Source: an uncultured Cohaesibacter sp. (lineage in GTDB: Bacteria; Pseudomonadota; Alphaproteobacteria; Rhizobiales; Cohaesibacteraceae). From it: a stretch of 64,000 nt of DNA. Both the position numbers and the translations under genes were made by a program. Positions 45,355 through 57,318 of this stretch are shown here, one piece after another (position 1 is the first letter of the stretch; each line of letters opens with the position of its first letter). Below the pieces are notes generated by a model. It saw nothing but the letters and a program-made list of their open reading frames with translations, had not been told where the DNA came from and did no database searches. The stretch lies in assembly GCF_963662805.1 (NCBI RefSeq), contig NZ_OY759869.1, positions 1 through 64,000 on the forward strand. The letters are read 5' to 3'.

Positions 45355-46527
45355 CTAACCGATGGCGGCCTTGATCTTGTCGACCAGATCGATCTTTTCC
45401 CACGAGAAGCCGCCGTCGGCGTCCGGCTCGCGGCCAAAGTGACCATAGGCCGCAGTGCGTTCGTAAATCGGCTTGTTGAGGCCCAGATGGGTGCGGATGC
45501 CGCGAGGCGTCAGGGACATGCAGTCCCACAGAGCCTTCTCGATCACGCTCTCATCCACGGTGCTGGTGCCATAGCTGTCGACATAGAGCGACAGCGGCTC
45601 GGACACGCCGATGGCATAGGCCAGCTGGATGGAGCAGCGGTCGGCGTAACCTGCCGCAACGACGTTCTTGGCAAGATAACGGGCAGCATAGGCGGCCGAG
45701 CGGTCAACCTTGGTGGGGTCCTTGCCGGAGAAGGCGCCACCACCATGCGGGGCTGCGCCCCCATAGGTGTCAACGATGATCTTGCGGCCGGTCAGGCCCG
45801 CGTCACCGTCCGGGCCGCCAATGACGAACTTGCCGGTCGGGTTGACGTGCCAGACGGTCTTGTCGGTTAGCCAGCCTTCCGGCAGGGCAGCGGTAATATA
45901 AGGCGTGACGATATCCCGGATGGCTGAAGAGGAAAGCGAGCCATCGTAATGCTGGGTGGACAGCACGACCGAGGCGACTTCGACCGGCTTGCCGTTAGCG
46001 TATCGCAAGGTCAGCTGGCTCTTGGCGTCGGGGCCGAGGCGGGGCTCGCTGCCGTCGTGACGGGCTTCCGCAATCAGGCGCAGGATCTTGTGAGCATAAA
46101 GGATCGGGGCAGGCATCAGCTCGGGGGTTTCATTGACGGCATAGCCAAACATGATCCCCTGATCGCCAGCGCCTTCGTCCTTGCCTTCGGCTTCATCAAC
46201 ACCCTGAGCGATGTCAGCGGATTGCTCATGGACATAGATGTCGATGTCTGCCTTGTCCCAGTGGAAACCGTCCTGCTCATAGCCGATATCCTTGATGACC
46301 CGACGCGCAGCTTTTTCCATGATGTGGCTGTCGACTTCGGCAGGACCGCGCACTTCGCCCGACAGAATAACCTTGTTGGTCGTCGCCATGGTCTCGACGG
46401 CACATCGGGAATAGGGGTCCAGTTTCAGGAATTCATCGACGATGGCGTCGGAAATCCGGTCGCAAATTTTATCCGGATGTCCTTCGGACACGGACTCGCT
46501 TGTAAACAGGTAGTCTTCTCTAGACAC
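45355..46527 (-). CDS. metK: S-adenosylmethionine synthetase
   Basis: 390 aa with a GTG start (AGGTC upstream). Motifs GHPDKICDRISDA, GAGDQGIMFGYA, the P-loop-like GGGAFSGKDPTKVDRSAAYAARY and DSYGT, all standard for MetK. Housekeeping enzyme making SAM from ATP and methionine. It is transcribed against the capsule genes. I looked for SAM riboswitch sequence in its leader and saw none convincing. Confidence 0.97.
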   Translation of the reverse strand: MSREDYLFTSESVSEGHPDKICDRISDAIVDEFLKLDPYSRCAVETMATTNKVILSGEVRGPAEVDSHIMEKAARRVIKDIGYEQDGFHWDKADIDIYVHEQSADIAQGVDEAEGKDEGAGDQGIMFGYAVNETPELMPAPILYAHKILRLIAEARHDGSEPRLGPDAKSQLTLRYANGKPVEVASVVLSTQHYDGSLSSSAIRDIVTPYITAALPEGWLTDKTVWHVNPTGKFVIGGPDGDAGLTGRKIIVDTYGGAAPHGGGAFSGKDPTKVDRSAAYAARYLAKNVVAAGYADRCSIQLAYAIGVSEPLSLYVDSYGTSTVDESVIEKALWDCMSLTPRGIRTHLGLNKPIYERTAAYGHFGREPDADGGFSWEKIDLVDKIKAAIG

Positions 46528-46812
46528 GGCGGACCTACTCTTTGATATAAAGAAATCTTGATATCTTTGTACCTAATTCTCATGCTGGCATCAATTGACC
46601 CACCAACAATTTTTTCGCGAAACCCGGCTTATGAACAATTTGAACTGCCTGTCTTGGTTAATAATGCACTTGTTTGACACAGCATTCTCCTGAATTTTCC
46701 CGGAAGTCACTGGGGGATTGTCAGGACCTGACCGGCTTCTTAGGATAAGTCTTGAAAACGACGTAGCAATTGTGCGAAAGCGGGTATTCAGAGTTGTTGG
46801 GTGAATTCCACA

Positions 46813-47099
46813 TGAGCGAGGCAGTGAATGTGGTTGCATTGTTTGCTGCAAAGCCTGTGGATGATGTGAGTATTTTCAACACCGTAAGACCACGTTGTCG
46901 CGTCACTGGGCTGATGTCAGAACGCTTTGCGGACTTGTACGGGTGTGTAAGAAATTTGGTAAGAGGTGTTGCGATGGCCGTTGCAGACACAGGGTTGCGA
47001 AGTGATTTTCTTCGCCGATCGAGCCTTTCGGCAGGAATTAATTGCTATTTCAAACCTCAAGAAGCGGCCATTCCCGTTAGGCTGAGAGGCGCGCCCTGA
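46813..47099 (+). CDS. Doubtful small open frame between metK and the PKS gene
   Basis: ATG 46813 would give 95 aa (VVALFAAKPVDDVSIFN near the start). The frame extends upstream to 46770. No ribosome site, no recognisable domain and no matching known family by eye. The 800-base gap between metK and the PKS gene holds promoters for both, and this frame may be chance. The remaining spacer (46528-46812 and 47100-47327) is AT-rich with no clear structures. Confidence 0.2.
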
Positions 47100-47327
47100 G
47101 GTGTTTGCTGACAGGGTCTCTTGCTCTCTACGCCTGAAATTCTGCGAAATGTAAAGTGATATTGACTATCTGTCACAACTGACGCAAAAGGCTTGCATAA
47201 ATGGCCTGTTAAATCCTGATTAACCTAGACATCAGGACCTTTTGGGCAATTGGTGTTTGAAGTTTTGGCTCACTTTGTGCGATGTATTGTGTCTCCGGGA
47301 CCGTGAAAGCAAAAAAGCAAAAACGAT

Positions 47328-50300
47328 ATGAATAAAAAGACCGTAGAAGTAATTGGGCGCGCTTGTCGCCTGCCAGGTGCCAACAGCGTGGCAGAATTCT
47401 GGGATCTGTTGATTTCCGGGACTTGCAGTGTTGGTGAAATCGGACCAGATCGTTTTTCTACATTTCGGTATTTGCACCCGTTGACCGGTCAGGAAGGCAA
47501 GGCCTACACCTTCCGCGCTGGGGTTCTTGATGATGTCTGGGCATTCGATCCGAGCGTCTTTTCGGTGTCGCCGCGTGAAGCCATGCAGATGGATCCGCAG
47601 CAGCGCCTTTTGCTGATGCTTGTCTGGGAGGCTCTGGAGGAGGCGGGCGTTCCGGCGTCTCAGATCGCCGGAACCAATGTCGGTGTCTTCGTTGGTAACT
47701 CGGGCAGTGACCACGCCAACCGCTTTTTCTTTGACCCGGCAAGCTCCGACAGTTTCATGATGACCGGCAACACAATGTCGCTGGTCTCGAACCGTATATC
47801 CTATATCTACGATCTGCACGGGCCCAGCTTTACGGTCGATACCGCCTGTTCGTCGTCTCTGGTTGCTCTTGATCTTGCCTTGAAACGCCTGCAATCCGGC
47901 GAGATTGATACCGCCATTGTCGCTGGCGTCAATATGCTGCTTTCTCCGTTCCCGTTCGTTGGCTTTTCAGCGGCGTCGATGCTGTCCCCTCAGGGGCTTT
48001 GCCGACCGTTTGACGAGAATGCCCCAACGGGTACGTCCGGGCCGAGGGCGCCGTGGTGCTTGTGCTGCAGAACAGCGATGCTTTTGATGGCTCGCAGCAA
48101 AAGAGCTTTGGCCGGATTGTTGAGGCTGGCATCAACTCAGATGGGCGCACGTCCGGTGTGGCGCTGCCATCCTCTGAATTTCAGGCAGAGTTGCTTGAGA
48201 AAGTCTACAAGGACGCTGCAATCGACCCCGATCAGGTCGCCTTTATCGAGGCGCATGGCACGGGCACGCGCGTCGGCGATCCTGCCGAAACCTTCGCGCT
48301 GGGCAAGGTGCTAGGCAGCAAGCGCAAGGACCTGTTGCCAATCGGTTCGGTCAAGTCGAACGTGGGGCATCTTGAGCCCGCCTCCGGCATGGTCAGCGTT
48401 CTCAAATCACTGTTGGCGCTTGAGCATGACGTCCTGCCGCCAAGCCTTCACATCGTGACGCCCAACCCGGATATTCCGTTCGAAGATCTCAAGCTCTCCC
48501 TGACCCGCGAAGCCTTGCCGCTTGAGCGAGGTGACGGGGTTCGCTACGCGGGGATCAACAACTTCGGCTTCGGCGGAACCAACGCCCACGTTCTGGTATC
48601 CGACAGCGAGCAGGCTGTTGGTAAGGCCCAGTCCGCCAAGGCCAAGGCGTCCAAAGCTCAGCCGACGGCAGACGAGCAGTCCAAACTGGTGTTGGTGTCC
48701 GCGCGCGCGCCGGATGCACTGCGCAGCCTTGCTGGCAGCTATGCCGATGCGGTCAAGGCCAACGAGGCTGCTTCGGTCGTCGATTGGGGCAATGCCATTT
48801 CATGGCATCGCGAATTGATGGACGAGCGTGTTGCTGTCGTTGCGAAGAGCTCTGAAGAGCTGGCCGAGAAGCTGTCCAACTTTGCCAATGAGAAAGGCTC
48901 TGAGGGTCTCGTGTCCGGCAGTGCGCCGCGCACAGCTCAGGATCCTGTCTTCGTCTTTTCGGGCAATGGCTCGCAATTTGCCGGAATGGGGGCAGGAAGC
49001 CTTCCGTCTCAATCCGGTGTTCAAGGCCCAGTTCGAAGCGGTTGATGCCTTGTTCGTGCCGATCTCGGGCTGGTCCCTGAAAGAAAAGCTTTTCTCCGAT
49101 GATCTGAAAGAAGCGCTGAAGAGCACTTCGATTGCCCAGCCGCTGCTGTTCGCCCTGCAGGTTTCCATCACCGAGGCTCTGCGCAAGAGCGGCATCGCTG
49201 CCAGCGGCGTTGTCGGGCATTCGGTTGGTGAAGTGGCTGCGGCCTGGGCTTGTGGCGCGCTGACGCTCGAGCAGGCGGTCAAAGTCATCTATGTGCGCTC
49301 GCACCATCAGGAAGCCGTGCGCGGCGTCGGCAAGATGGCTGTTATCAAACTGTCCGAAGCCGATGCGCTGGCGCAGATCGAAGCCTCCGGGTTCGAGGGT
49401 GTTGAGATTTCCGCGATCAACACCTCCACGTCGCTGACGCTGTCCGGGCCGACCGAAACCTTGCAGTCCTTTATGAAGGCAGCCAAGAAAAAACGCCTTC
49501 CGGGCAAGCTCTTGGACATTGAATATCCGTTCCATTCCAAGCAGATCGATCCGATCGAAGAGGGCGTGATCCGGGATCTGTCCGGCATCAAGGCCGAGGC
49601 ATCGACCATTCCGTTCTTCTCTGCGGTGACCGGTGCCGAGATCGAGGGGGCCAAGCTTGATGGCAATTACTGGTGGAACAACGTTCGCAAGCCGGTGCAT
49701 TTCTTTGATGCGATCCAGTCCGCCTTCAAGGAAGGCAAGACGCAGTTCATCGAAATTGGTCCGCGCCCGATCCTGAAAGGCTATGTGGCCGAGATCGCTC
49801 GTGATGAAGGCCTCACCGTCAGCGTTGTCGAGAGCCTCGTGCAGAAAACGGACGGGGTCACCGATCCTGTGCTTCTGGCTGTCGGGCGCGCCATCGTCAA
49901 CGGCGCTGCCTTTGATCGCGAAACGGTGTTCGGTGCCAAGGCTCAGACGGACGTCGCTCTGCCGTCCTATCCGTGGCAGATCAAGTCCTTCAAGATCGAT
50001 TCGAGCAGCGAAGCCTTCGAGGTCTTCAACAGCGCCGTGTCGCCCCATGCGCTCCTCGGGCAGCAGCTGCGCCCGGATGATCATGTCTGGGATACCGAGC
50101 TTGATACGGCACTGATCCCCTATCTGTCCGATCACCGGGTCGATGGCAAGGTCATCCTGCCTGGCGCGGCCTTTGCGGAAATGTGCCTTAGCGCCGCCCA
50201 GATCGTCTATAAGAGTGATCAGGTCGAACTGCGGGACATGGACCTCCTGCAGGCGCTGCAATTGTCCGACGACAAGCCGATTTCGGTGCGCACGCGGCTT

Positions 50301-53300
50301 GATGAAGAAACCGGCGTGGTCGAGATCTTCAGCCGCAAGCGTCTTGTCGACGACGAATGGCAGCTGCACACCAAATGCCGCGTGGCAAAGATTCCGGGCA
50401 ATGTCGGTGTCGAGAATGCAGACCATGCGCTTGTCGCTCCTGTCTCCGGGCGCACCATCGCTCAGTCCGACATCGACGAGCTTTACCAGACCTCGCGTGA
50501 ATTCGGGCTCGACTTTGGCCCGGCCTTCCAGCGCGTGACCTATTTCGAGCGCTTTGGCGACGATTATGTCGAGGTTCTGCTCGACGAGCGGGCGCCGACC
50601 GAGATCAAGCGTGAACTGGTGGCTTCGCCCTATGCCCTGCATCCGCTCGACTTTGACGCCAGTTTCCACGGCCTGAACGCGCTTTATGGCGACCTTGATA
50701 CCGGGCCGGACAAGATGGCGTTCATCCCCGTACGCCTCGGGTCCTTGCGCGTGTATCAAAGTGCGACGCCGGTCCGTTCGGCTCGCATCCATATCATCAG
50801 GCACAATAATCGTGGTATCCAGGCCGATATCAACCTGTTTGCCGAGGATGGTTCGCTGGTTGCTGCCCTGCGTGATGGCCGGTTCCGGGCCTCGGCTCTG
50901 GTGCAGAGACAGGGCCTTGATCGCCTGACCTACAGCTACGATTCCATTCGTATGCCGGTTCCGGTTGCTGATCTCTCTCTTCCGGCTATTGATGTCGTCA
51001 AGATGAAGGCTGCGATTGCCGGTCTGCCATCAGCTGATCGCCAGCGGGCTGAAGACGGCCAGTTGCTGTTGCAGGCCGCGGCCCGTCGCGGGGCCTATGA
51101 CATTCTCGTCGGTCTTGCGGATGATGCCGGTGTACTGAAGCCGTCGGCACTGGCTCCTCTGGCGGAGCTTGATGGTCTTGATGGAGATGCTGCGGCTGAG
51201 GATCGGCGTGCTCGCGACGATCGGCGTGCTCGCGACGATCATCGTCTCAAGCTGGTCCATGCCCTGATTGCGATCTGTGTGCAGGCCGGATTGGCCGAAG
51301 CGCTCGAAGACGGCTGGAAGATGGCATCTGAGAGCGACTTGCCAGATGTGGACGTGGTCCTGCAGCTGCTGCTGACCGAAGATCCCAAGTGGGCGGCCGA
51401 ATGCGTGATGCTGAACCACGCGCTCAACACGCTGCCTGCCGATCTTTTTTCCATGTCGACCCCGTTTGGCGAATGCCCGTTGCCGCAGTCGCTCTATTCG
51501 CAGGATCTGTATGACCAGCATTTTGCCTCATCGCCACTGGCTGAAGCGCATGTGTCGCAGGTTGCCCGTGCTATCGGGGCTGTGCTCGCCAACTGGCCGG
51601 AAGGCCGTCCGCTGCGGGTGCTGGAATTCGGCATCGCCGGGGCGAGCCTGACCAAGGTCCTGTTGCCGATGGTCGAAGATCTTGGCGGCATGCTGGTGTC
51701 GGTCGATACCAACAAGCTGATCGTTGACCGCCTTCAGATCCTGTTTGCCCGTTCGATCCATTTCTCGACCCTTGCGATCAAGGACGACCTGTCTGAACTG
51801 GCTGAACTCGAGCCGTTTGATCTGATCGTGTCTGCCAATGGCATCCAGATGATGGATCAGGCGTCCGATCTGCTGCCGGGTCTGAAAACCCTGATGGGGC
51901 CAGATGCGATGCTGATCGCCAGCCTGTCCGATGGCAACGTGTTCCAGGACGTCACCTTCGGGATGGCCGACAAATGGTTTGATGATGGCCTTGATCCCGC
52001 GAACCCGGTTTCCGCTCATGCGAGTGCGGAAGACTGGAAGGGCTGGATCGAGAGCGCCGGGATTGATGATGTGTCTCTTGATGCCTTTGTCAATGACGCT
52101 GGCGAAGCCGATCTGACCGGAGCCTATCTGCTGGTTGGCAGCAAGAAAGCGGACGAGGCTATTGCTGCCGATGTGGCCGAAGCCTCAACGGCCGCTCGCC
52201 AGTGCATCATTCTCGTCAATGAGGGCAGTACGACCGAGAGCGCTTTTGCCAAGGCGCTTGTGACAGGACTTGGCGATCTCGAAGGACGCCAGATCGCCTT
52301 CTCGACGGATGAAACCGCGGAGACCCGCGAAGCACGTGTTGCGGCCCTTGCAGATGCCACCAAGGCGGGTGTGCTTGATCTTGTCTGTCTTGCCGGTGCG
52401 TTCGATGTTTCCAAGGAGCCGATGGCCAGCCTGTCGCCGCGCCTCAAATGTCTGGCGCAGCTGCTGCGTGATGTTGCCGAACTGTCCTTGCGGATCTGGA
52501 TTCCTGCTCCGGGCGGTTTCCCGCACGTGAATGGCCATGCCATCGATCCGGTGCAGAGTGGTGTCTGGGCCTTTGGCCGCACCGCGGGCAACGAATATGG
52601 CAACAAGGACATGCGCCTTGTTGATTTCTCTGGTGATCTTGACAGTGATCAGCAGGCAGTTCGGCTGGCTCAGACCATTCTTGAGCCGGGCGAAGAACGC
52701 GAGCTTCTGCTTGAGCCTTGTGGTGTTCGCGCCATGCGGGCCGTGCGTGGGGTTGCCAAACCTGCCGCCAAGCAGCAGCAGGCGAGTGAAGACGCTGCCT
52801 GCCGCCTCTATCATCCGCGCAACGGCTCTCTTGATCGCCTGAAATGGATCCCGGTCGAGCGCCGCATTCCCGGCCCAGGCGAGGTTGAGATCGAGGTTGT
52901 TGGCACGGGCCTGAACTTCCGCGATGTGATGTGGGCGCAAGGGCTATTGCCAGAAGAGGCGCTGGAAGATGGCTTCGCCGGCCCGACGCTCGGCTTCGAA
53001 TGCTCCGGTCGTGTTGTGCGCATCGGTGCGGGCGTTGATCGCTTCAAGATCGGTGATCCGGTCATGGCGCTGGCGCCTGCCTGTTTCGCCTCGCATGTGA
53101 CAGTGGTCGAGACCGGTGTGTCGCGTCTGCCTGACAGCATGGATCTGACGGCGGCGGCAACCATGCCGGTGGCCTTCCTGACAAGCTATTATGCGCTTCA
53201 TTATCTAGCGCAGCTGGAAGAAGACGAATGGGTGCTGATCCATGGTGCCGCTGGTGCTGTCGGTCTGGCTGCTCTCCAGATTGCCAAGTGGCGTGGTGCC

Positions 53301-55043
53301 CGCATCATCGCAACGGCGGGTAACCCGGAGAAACGCGAGTTCCTCAAGCTGCTCGGTGCCGATCATGTGCTTGATACCCGTTCGCTCAATTTCGTTGACG
53401 AAGTGCGGGCGATCACGCGGGCTGCGGACGGTCCGGGCCGTGAAGGCGTCGATGTGGTGCTCAACTCGCTGTTCGGCGAGGCCATGGAGCGCAGTCTTGA
53501 ACTGGTGCGCCCGTTCGGTCGTTTCCTTGAGCTCGGCAAACGCGATTTCTACGGCAACACCAAGATTGGCCTGCGTCCCTTCCGGCGCAACATCAGCTAT
53601 TTCGGCATTGATGCCGACCAGTTGCTGAACCATCAACCCAAGCGGGCCCGTCGTCTCTTCTCGGAGCTGTCGGATCTGTTTGAGGAAGAGCAGTTCTCGT
53701 TGCTGCCTTATCGCCTGTTCGAAAGCGACGACATCGTTGATGCCTTCCGCCTGATGCAGCGCTCAGGCCACATCGGCAAGATCGTCGTCAAGGCACCGGT
53801 CCCTACGGCACTACCCGCTGACAATGCCGGGTTTGAGGTCGCCAGCAAGGGGCATCACGTCATTGTCGGTGGTCTTGGTGGTTTCGGTCTTGAAACAGCA
53901 GCATGGCTCGCGGATCAGGGGGCGAGCTCCGTCGTTCTGACCAGCCGCTCGGGCAAGATGACCGATGAGGTGAAAGCGCTTCAGGGCCGTCTCGCTGCCA
54001 AGGGCTGTACCCTGTCGGTCAAGGCCTGTGACGTGACTGATGAGGCCGCTCTGGGGGCTCTGCTGGACGCCTTGCGCGCCGAGGCTCCTGTGAAGGGCAT
54101 CATGCATTCGGCAGTGGTGCTTGAGGATATCCTCATCGCCAATATGAGCGACGAGCAGATCGATGCGGTCCTCATGCCGAAGGTTGTCGGCGGTGACAAT
54201 CTCGACCGGGCCACGCGGGCGGATGACCTTGATTACTTCTGGCTCTTCTCGTCGGTTTCTGTCCTGATGGGCAACCCCGGTCAGTCCAACTATGTGGCGG
54301 CCAACGCCTATCTTGATGGTCTGGCCCGTCGCCGCAGACAGGAAGGCCTTCCAGCCCTTTCCATCGGCTGGGGTCCAATCACCGACGTGGGGATTCTTGC
54401 GCGCGACACGCAGACCGCTGAAATCCTTGCCAAGACAACGGGTGGCGCGGAATTCAAGGCCCGTCAAGCGCTTGATCGTCTTGCCGAGTTCATCGCCGAG
54501 CAACCGGCGGGTGCCGAGCCTGCGACGATCACTATCGCGCCGATGAACTGGGGCTTTGCGCTCGACAATCTGGCGGTGCTCAAAACGCCAGCCTATGCGC
54601 TGCTGGCTCGCGAAGCCAAGCAGTCCTCCAGCCGGGACACGCAGGCGGTTGACGTGGCAACACTCATCGACGGGCTTGATGATGTGGCCGCACGGACGGA
54701 GATCGCCAAGATCCTCGCACAGGAAGTTGCGGCCATCTTCCGCATGCCGGTCGAGGAAGTACAGCTCAACCGGTCCCTGTCTGACATCGGCATGGACAGT
54801 CTTATGGGCATGGAGCTTCGCTCCGCGGCCCAGCAAAAACTGGATATCGAAATTCCGATGGGTGCCATCGCCGATGGCACCACCATCGAGGATATTGCCG
54901 GCAGCGTGGTGCAGCGCATCCGCAAGGGTGCAGATAAGAGCCTGAGCTTCACCGAAGAGACCCTCATTCATCAGCATATTGGTGGCGATGATGATGTTGA
55001 AGGCATGAAGAGCAAACTGTCCGATCTGAGACAGGCTGGCTAA
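47328..55043 (+). pseudogene. rkpA: One-module reducing polyketide synthase, RkpA-like, disrupted by two compensating frameshifts
   Basis: As sequenced the frame breaks twice: two extra bases in the CCCC run at 48022-48025, and one extra G in the GGGGG run at 48988-48992. Together they add three bases, so the rest is again in the first frame. Corrected product: about 2,570 aa. Domains in order (corrected residues): ketosynthase 1-430 (Cys in DTACSSSL at about 173, His in EAHGTGT and NVGHLE); acyltransferase about 540-830 (GHSVGE); dehydratase about 910-1150 (HRVDGKVILP); a methyltransferase-like part about 1350-1560 (LRVLEFGIAGAS, degenerate SAM loop); enoylreductase about 1830-2150 (GAAGAVGLAALQ); ketoreductase about 2170-2400 (GGLGGFGLE, NYVAANAY); acyl carrier 2440-2520 (GMDSLMGMEL). 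No thioesterase. It resembles the fused RkpA of Sinorhizobium capsule genes, as I remember it. Homopolymer-linked breaks may be sequencing errors. Confidence 0.85.
51201..51236 (+). repeat. Perfect 18-bp tandem duplication inside the PKS gene
   Basis: GATCGGCGTGCTCGCGAC occurs twice in a row (51201-51218, 51219-51236), giving DRRARD twice in the linker before the methyltransferase-like part. The repeat keeps the frame. It is recent, as both copies are identical. Confidence 0.9.
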
Positions 55044-55135
55044 CGAACAGTCTCATGCGGCGGACCATCATTGCGGCCCGTCGCTTTCCCCGCATTTTAT
55101 TTGTTCACCGATTTCATAATGAACTGGAGCCAGCC

Positions 55136-56503
55136 ATGAGCAAGTCGCCGATTGATCGCGATGCCATTCTGAACATGTCCCGATCCCTAGCCAAGAATGC
55201 CCCGGCGAAGGCTGCTCCCAAGCGCGCCAGCCGCCCGAAGGTCGATCCCGGCAAAACCGACTTCTCCACCCTTGAACTCTACCAGCAGATCAAGGTGCAG
55301 CGCGACATGGCCGAGCTGCTGCAGACCCGCGACCCCTATTTCATCCTGCATGAGAAACGGGCTGGCGCGACGACGGTCGTGGATGGCAAGGAGCTGATCA
55401 ACTTCGCGTCCTATGACTATCTGGGGCTGAACGGTCTTGATGAGGTGCACGAAGCAGCCAAAGAGGCGATTGATGCCTTCGGTACGTCGGTCTCCGGCTC
55501 CCGTCCGACGTCTGGTGAGCGTCCGTTCCACAGAAAGCTCGAGCAGCAGCTGTGTGAGCTTTATGAAAGCGAAGCGTCGCTGGTTTTCGTCTCCGGTCAT
55601 GCGACCAACGTGTCGACCATCGGCGAGCTGCTGGGCTCGCAGGATCTGGTGCTCTTTGATGCCTACAGCCACAATTCGGTGACCACGGGCTGTAAATTGT
55701 CTGGTGCGACCCGCCGCTCCTTCAAGCATAACAATTTCGATGATCTCGAGCGCATCATTGCGGAGACCCGCGACAAGCATGATAGGGTGATGATCGTTGT
55801 CGAGGGCCTCTATTCGATGGATGGCGATACGCCGGATCTGGCCCGCCTTGTCGACATCAAGGAGCGGTATGGCGCGTGGCTGATGGTCGATGAGGCCCAT
55901 TCCCTCGGTATTCTAGGGGCCACCGGGCGCGGCCTGTTCGAACAGCAGGGTGTTGACCCCAAGAAAGTCGACATCTGGATGGGCACCATGAGCAAGACCA
56001 TGAGTGGCTGCGGTGGTTATATCTGCGGGGTTCAGCCTCTCATCGAAGTGCTCAAGTTCTTTGCCTCGGGCTTCATGTATAGCGTCGGGCTGTCGGCTCC
56101 GCTTTGCGTGGCCGGATCCAAGTCGCTCGAAATCATGAAGCGTGAGCCATGGCGTGTCGAGAAGCTGCAGTCCAACGGGCAGTATTTCCTGAAAAATGCT
56201 CAGGCTGTGGGCCTCAATACCGGGCTTAGCGAAGGTTTTTGTGTTGTTCCGGTGATCGTGGGTGACAGCCTCCGCGCCGTGAAACTGAGCAACAATCTTC
56301 TGGATCGCGGAATCTATGCCTTCCCGATCACCTATCCGGCTGTGCCCATGAACGAAGCGCGGCTACGCTTCTTCATCACTTCCGAGCACAGTGAAGAGCA
56401 ATTGCAGACAGCGATCGATGTGACCGCCGAAGAGCTTCGAAAACTCGAGGAAGCCAATTTCTCGCTTGCCGGTTCCATCAGCTCGCTGCATGAAAGCAAA
56501 TAG
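55136..56503 (+). CDS. rkpG: Alpha-oxoamine synthase (KBL/AONS/SPT family), RkpG-like
   Basis: I chose ATG 55136 (455 aa); an earlier frame from 55055 lacks a ribosome site. An N-terminal extension of about 60 residues rich in K/A/P precedes the PLP fold. Motifs: ASYDYLGLNGL, SRPTSGERPFHRKLEQQL, stacking His in DAYSHNSVTTG, DEAHSLG and Schiff-base Lys in GTMSKTMSGCGGYI at about 287. The family condenses an acyl thioester with an amino acid with loss of CO2. It follows the PKS by 93 bases, so the PKS-bound chain is the likely acyl donor. Confidence 0.88.
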   Translation: MSKSPIDRDAILNMSRSLAKNAPAKAAPKRASRPKVDPGKTDFSTLELYQQIKVQRDMAELLQTRDPYFILHEKRAGATTVVDGKELINFASYDYLGLNGLDEVHEAAKEAIDAFGTSVSGSRPTSGERPFHRKLEQQLCELYESEASLVFVSGHATNVSTIGELLGSQDLVLFDAYSHNSVTTGCKLSGATRRSFKHNNFDDLERIIAETRDKHDRVMIVVEGLYSMDGDTPDLARLVDIKERYGAWLMVDEAHSLGILGATGRGLFEQQGVDPKKVDIWMGTMSKTMSGCGGYICGVQPLIEVLKFFASGFMYSVGLSAPLCVAGSKSLEIMKREPWRVEKLQSNGQYFLKNAQAVGLNTGLSEGFCVVPVIVGDSLRAVKLSNNLLDRGIYAFPITYPAVPMNEARLRFFITSEHSEEQLQTAIDVTAEELRKLEEANFSLAGSISSLHESK

Positions 56504-56505
56504 TC

Positions 56506-57318
56506 ATGAGCGCTCGCACCATCTTGATCACAGGGGCGAGCAGGGGCTTGGGAGCGGCTCTGGCGCGGGCCTATGCTCAGCCGGATGTGCATCTGATCCT
56601 GACGGCGCGGACGCTTACGGCACTTGAGGGTGTCAGCGGCGATTGCGGTGCAAAGGGCGCTGTCGTCAGTCCATTGGTTCTCGATCTTGTGCGGCCAGAA
56701 AGCATTGAGCAGATGCTTGAGGCCCTTGCGTCACTGGATTTACCGGATCTGGTGATTTCCAATGCCGGTGTCTTTTCAGGACGGCACGAGACGGGCGAGC
56801 TTGAAGACGTTGCTGAGCAGGCCTTTCAGCTTGATGTCAATCTCGGTGGCACGATCCGATTGGTCGACCCGCTCATTCGGCGCATGCAAGCGCGCCGCTC
56901 CGGCCATGTGGTTTTGATCAGCTCGCTGGCGGCCCTGCAACCGCAGCCAGACAGTCCTGCCTATAGTGCGAGCAAGGCCGGCATCGCCACTTGGGGTCTG
57001 GCGATCAGGGATGATCTTGCCGATCACAATGTGCGCATAAGCGTCGTCTATCCGGGACACGTAGAGAGCGATCAGACCGCCGTGCATGTTGGTGCCCTGC
57101 CGGGGATTATATCTGCGGACAAGGCTGCGGCGATCATCTGCAAGGGGATCGCGCGGAACCGCGACCGAATTATTTTCCCGCAGCATTTGCGGTTCCTCAT
57201 CGGCATCAGCAATCTGTTGCCCGGCTGGCTTCGGCGCTGGTCGAACAGGCCGTTTCGCTATCGGGTGAGGCGCGAAGGCACATCCTCCCATTCTGGCGAT
57301 GGGGGAGAGCCGTCGTGA
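56506..57318 (+). CDS. rkpH: Short-chain dehydrogenase/reductase, RkpH-like
   Basis: 270 aa, classical SDR: ILITGASRGLGAALARAY at the start, NAGVFSG, catalytic Ser in LISSLAALQ and Tyr/Lys in YSASKAGIA, then YPGHVESD. The C-terminal part has a hydrophobic, basic stretch (LRFLIGISNLLPGWLRRWSNRPFRYRVR split over about 30 residues) typical of membrane-associated SDRs such as ketosphinganine reductases. Starts 2 bases after rkpG and overlaps the next gene, so it likely reduces the RkpG ketone product. Confidence 0.85.
   Translation: MSARTILITGASRGLGAALARAYAQPDVHLILTARTLTALEGVSGDCGAKGAVVSPLVLDLVRPESIEQMLEALASLDLPDLVISNAGVFSGRHETGELEDVAEQAFQLDVNLGGTIRLVDPLIRRMQARRSGHVVLISSLAALQPQPDSPAYSASKAGIATWGLAIRDDLADHNVRISVVYPGHVESDQTAVHVGALPGIISADKAAAIICKGIARNRDRIIFPQHLRFLIGISNLLPGWLRRWSNRPFRYRVRREGTSSHSGDGGEPS

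Noticed and set aside
46528..46660. Possible SAM riboswitch in the metK leader
   Set aside because: I compared it by eye with remembered SAM-II and SAM/SAH core sequences and found neither; only AT-rich sequence with a weak GATATC palindrome.
48753..50804. 683-codon open frame on the minus strand
   Set aside because: It lies wholly antisense to the PKS acyltransferase-dehydratase region; the translation has no domain and is a codon-bias shadow.
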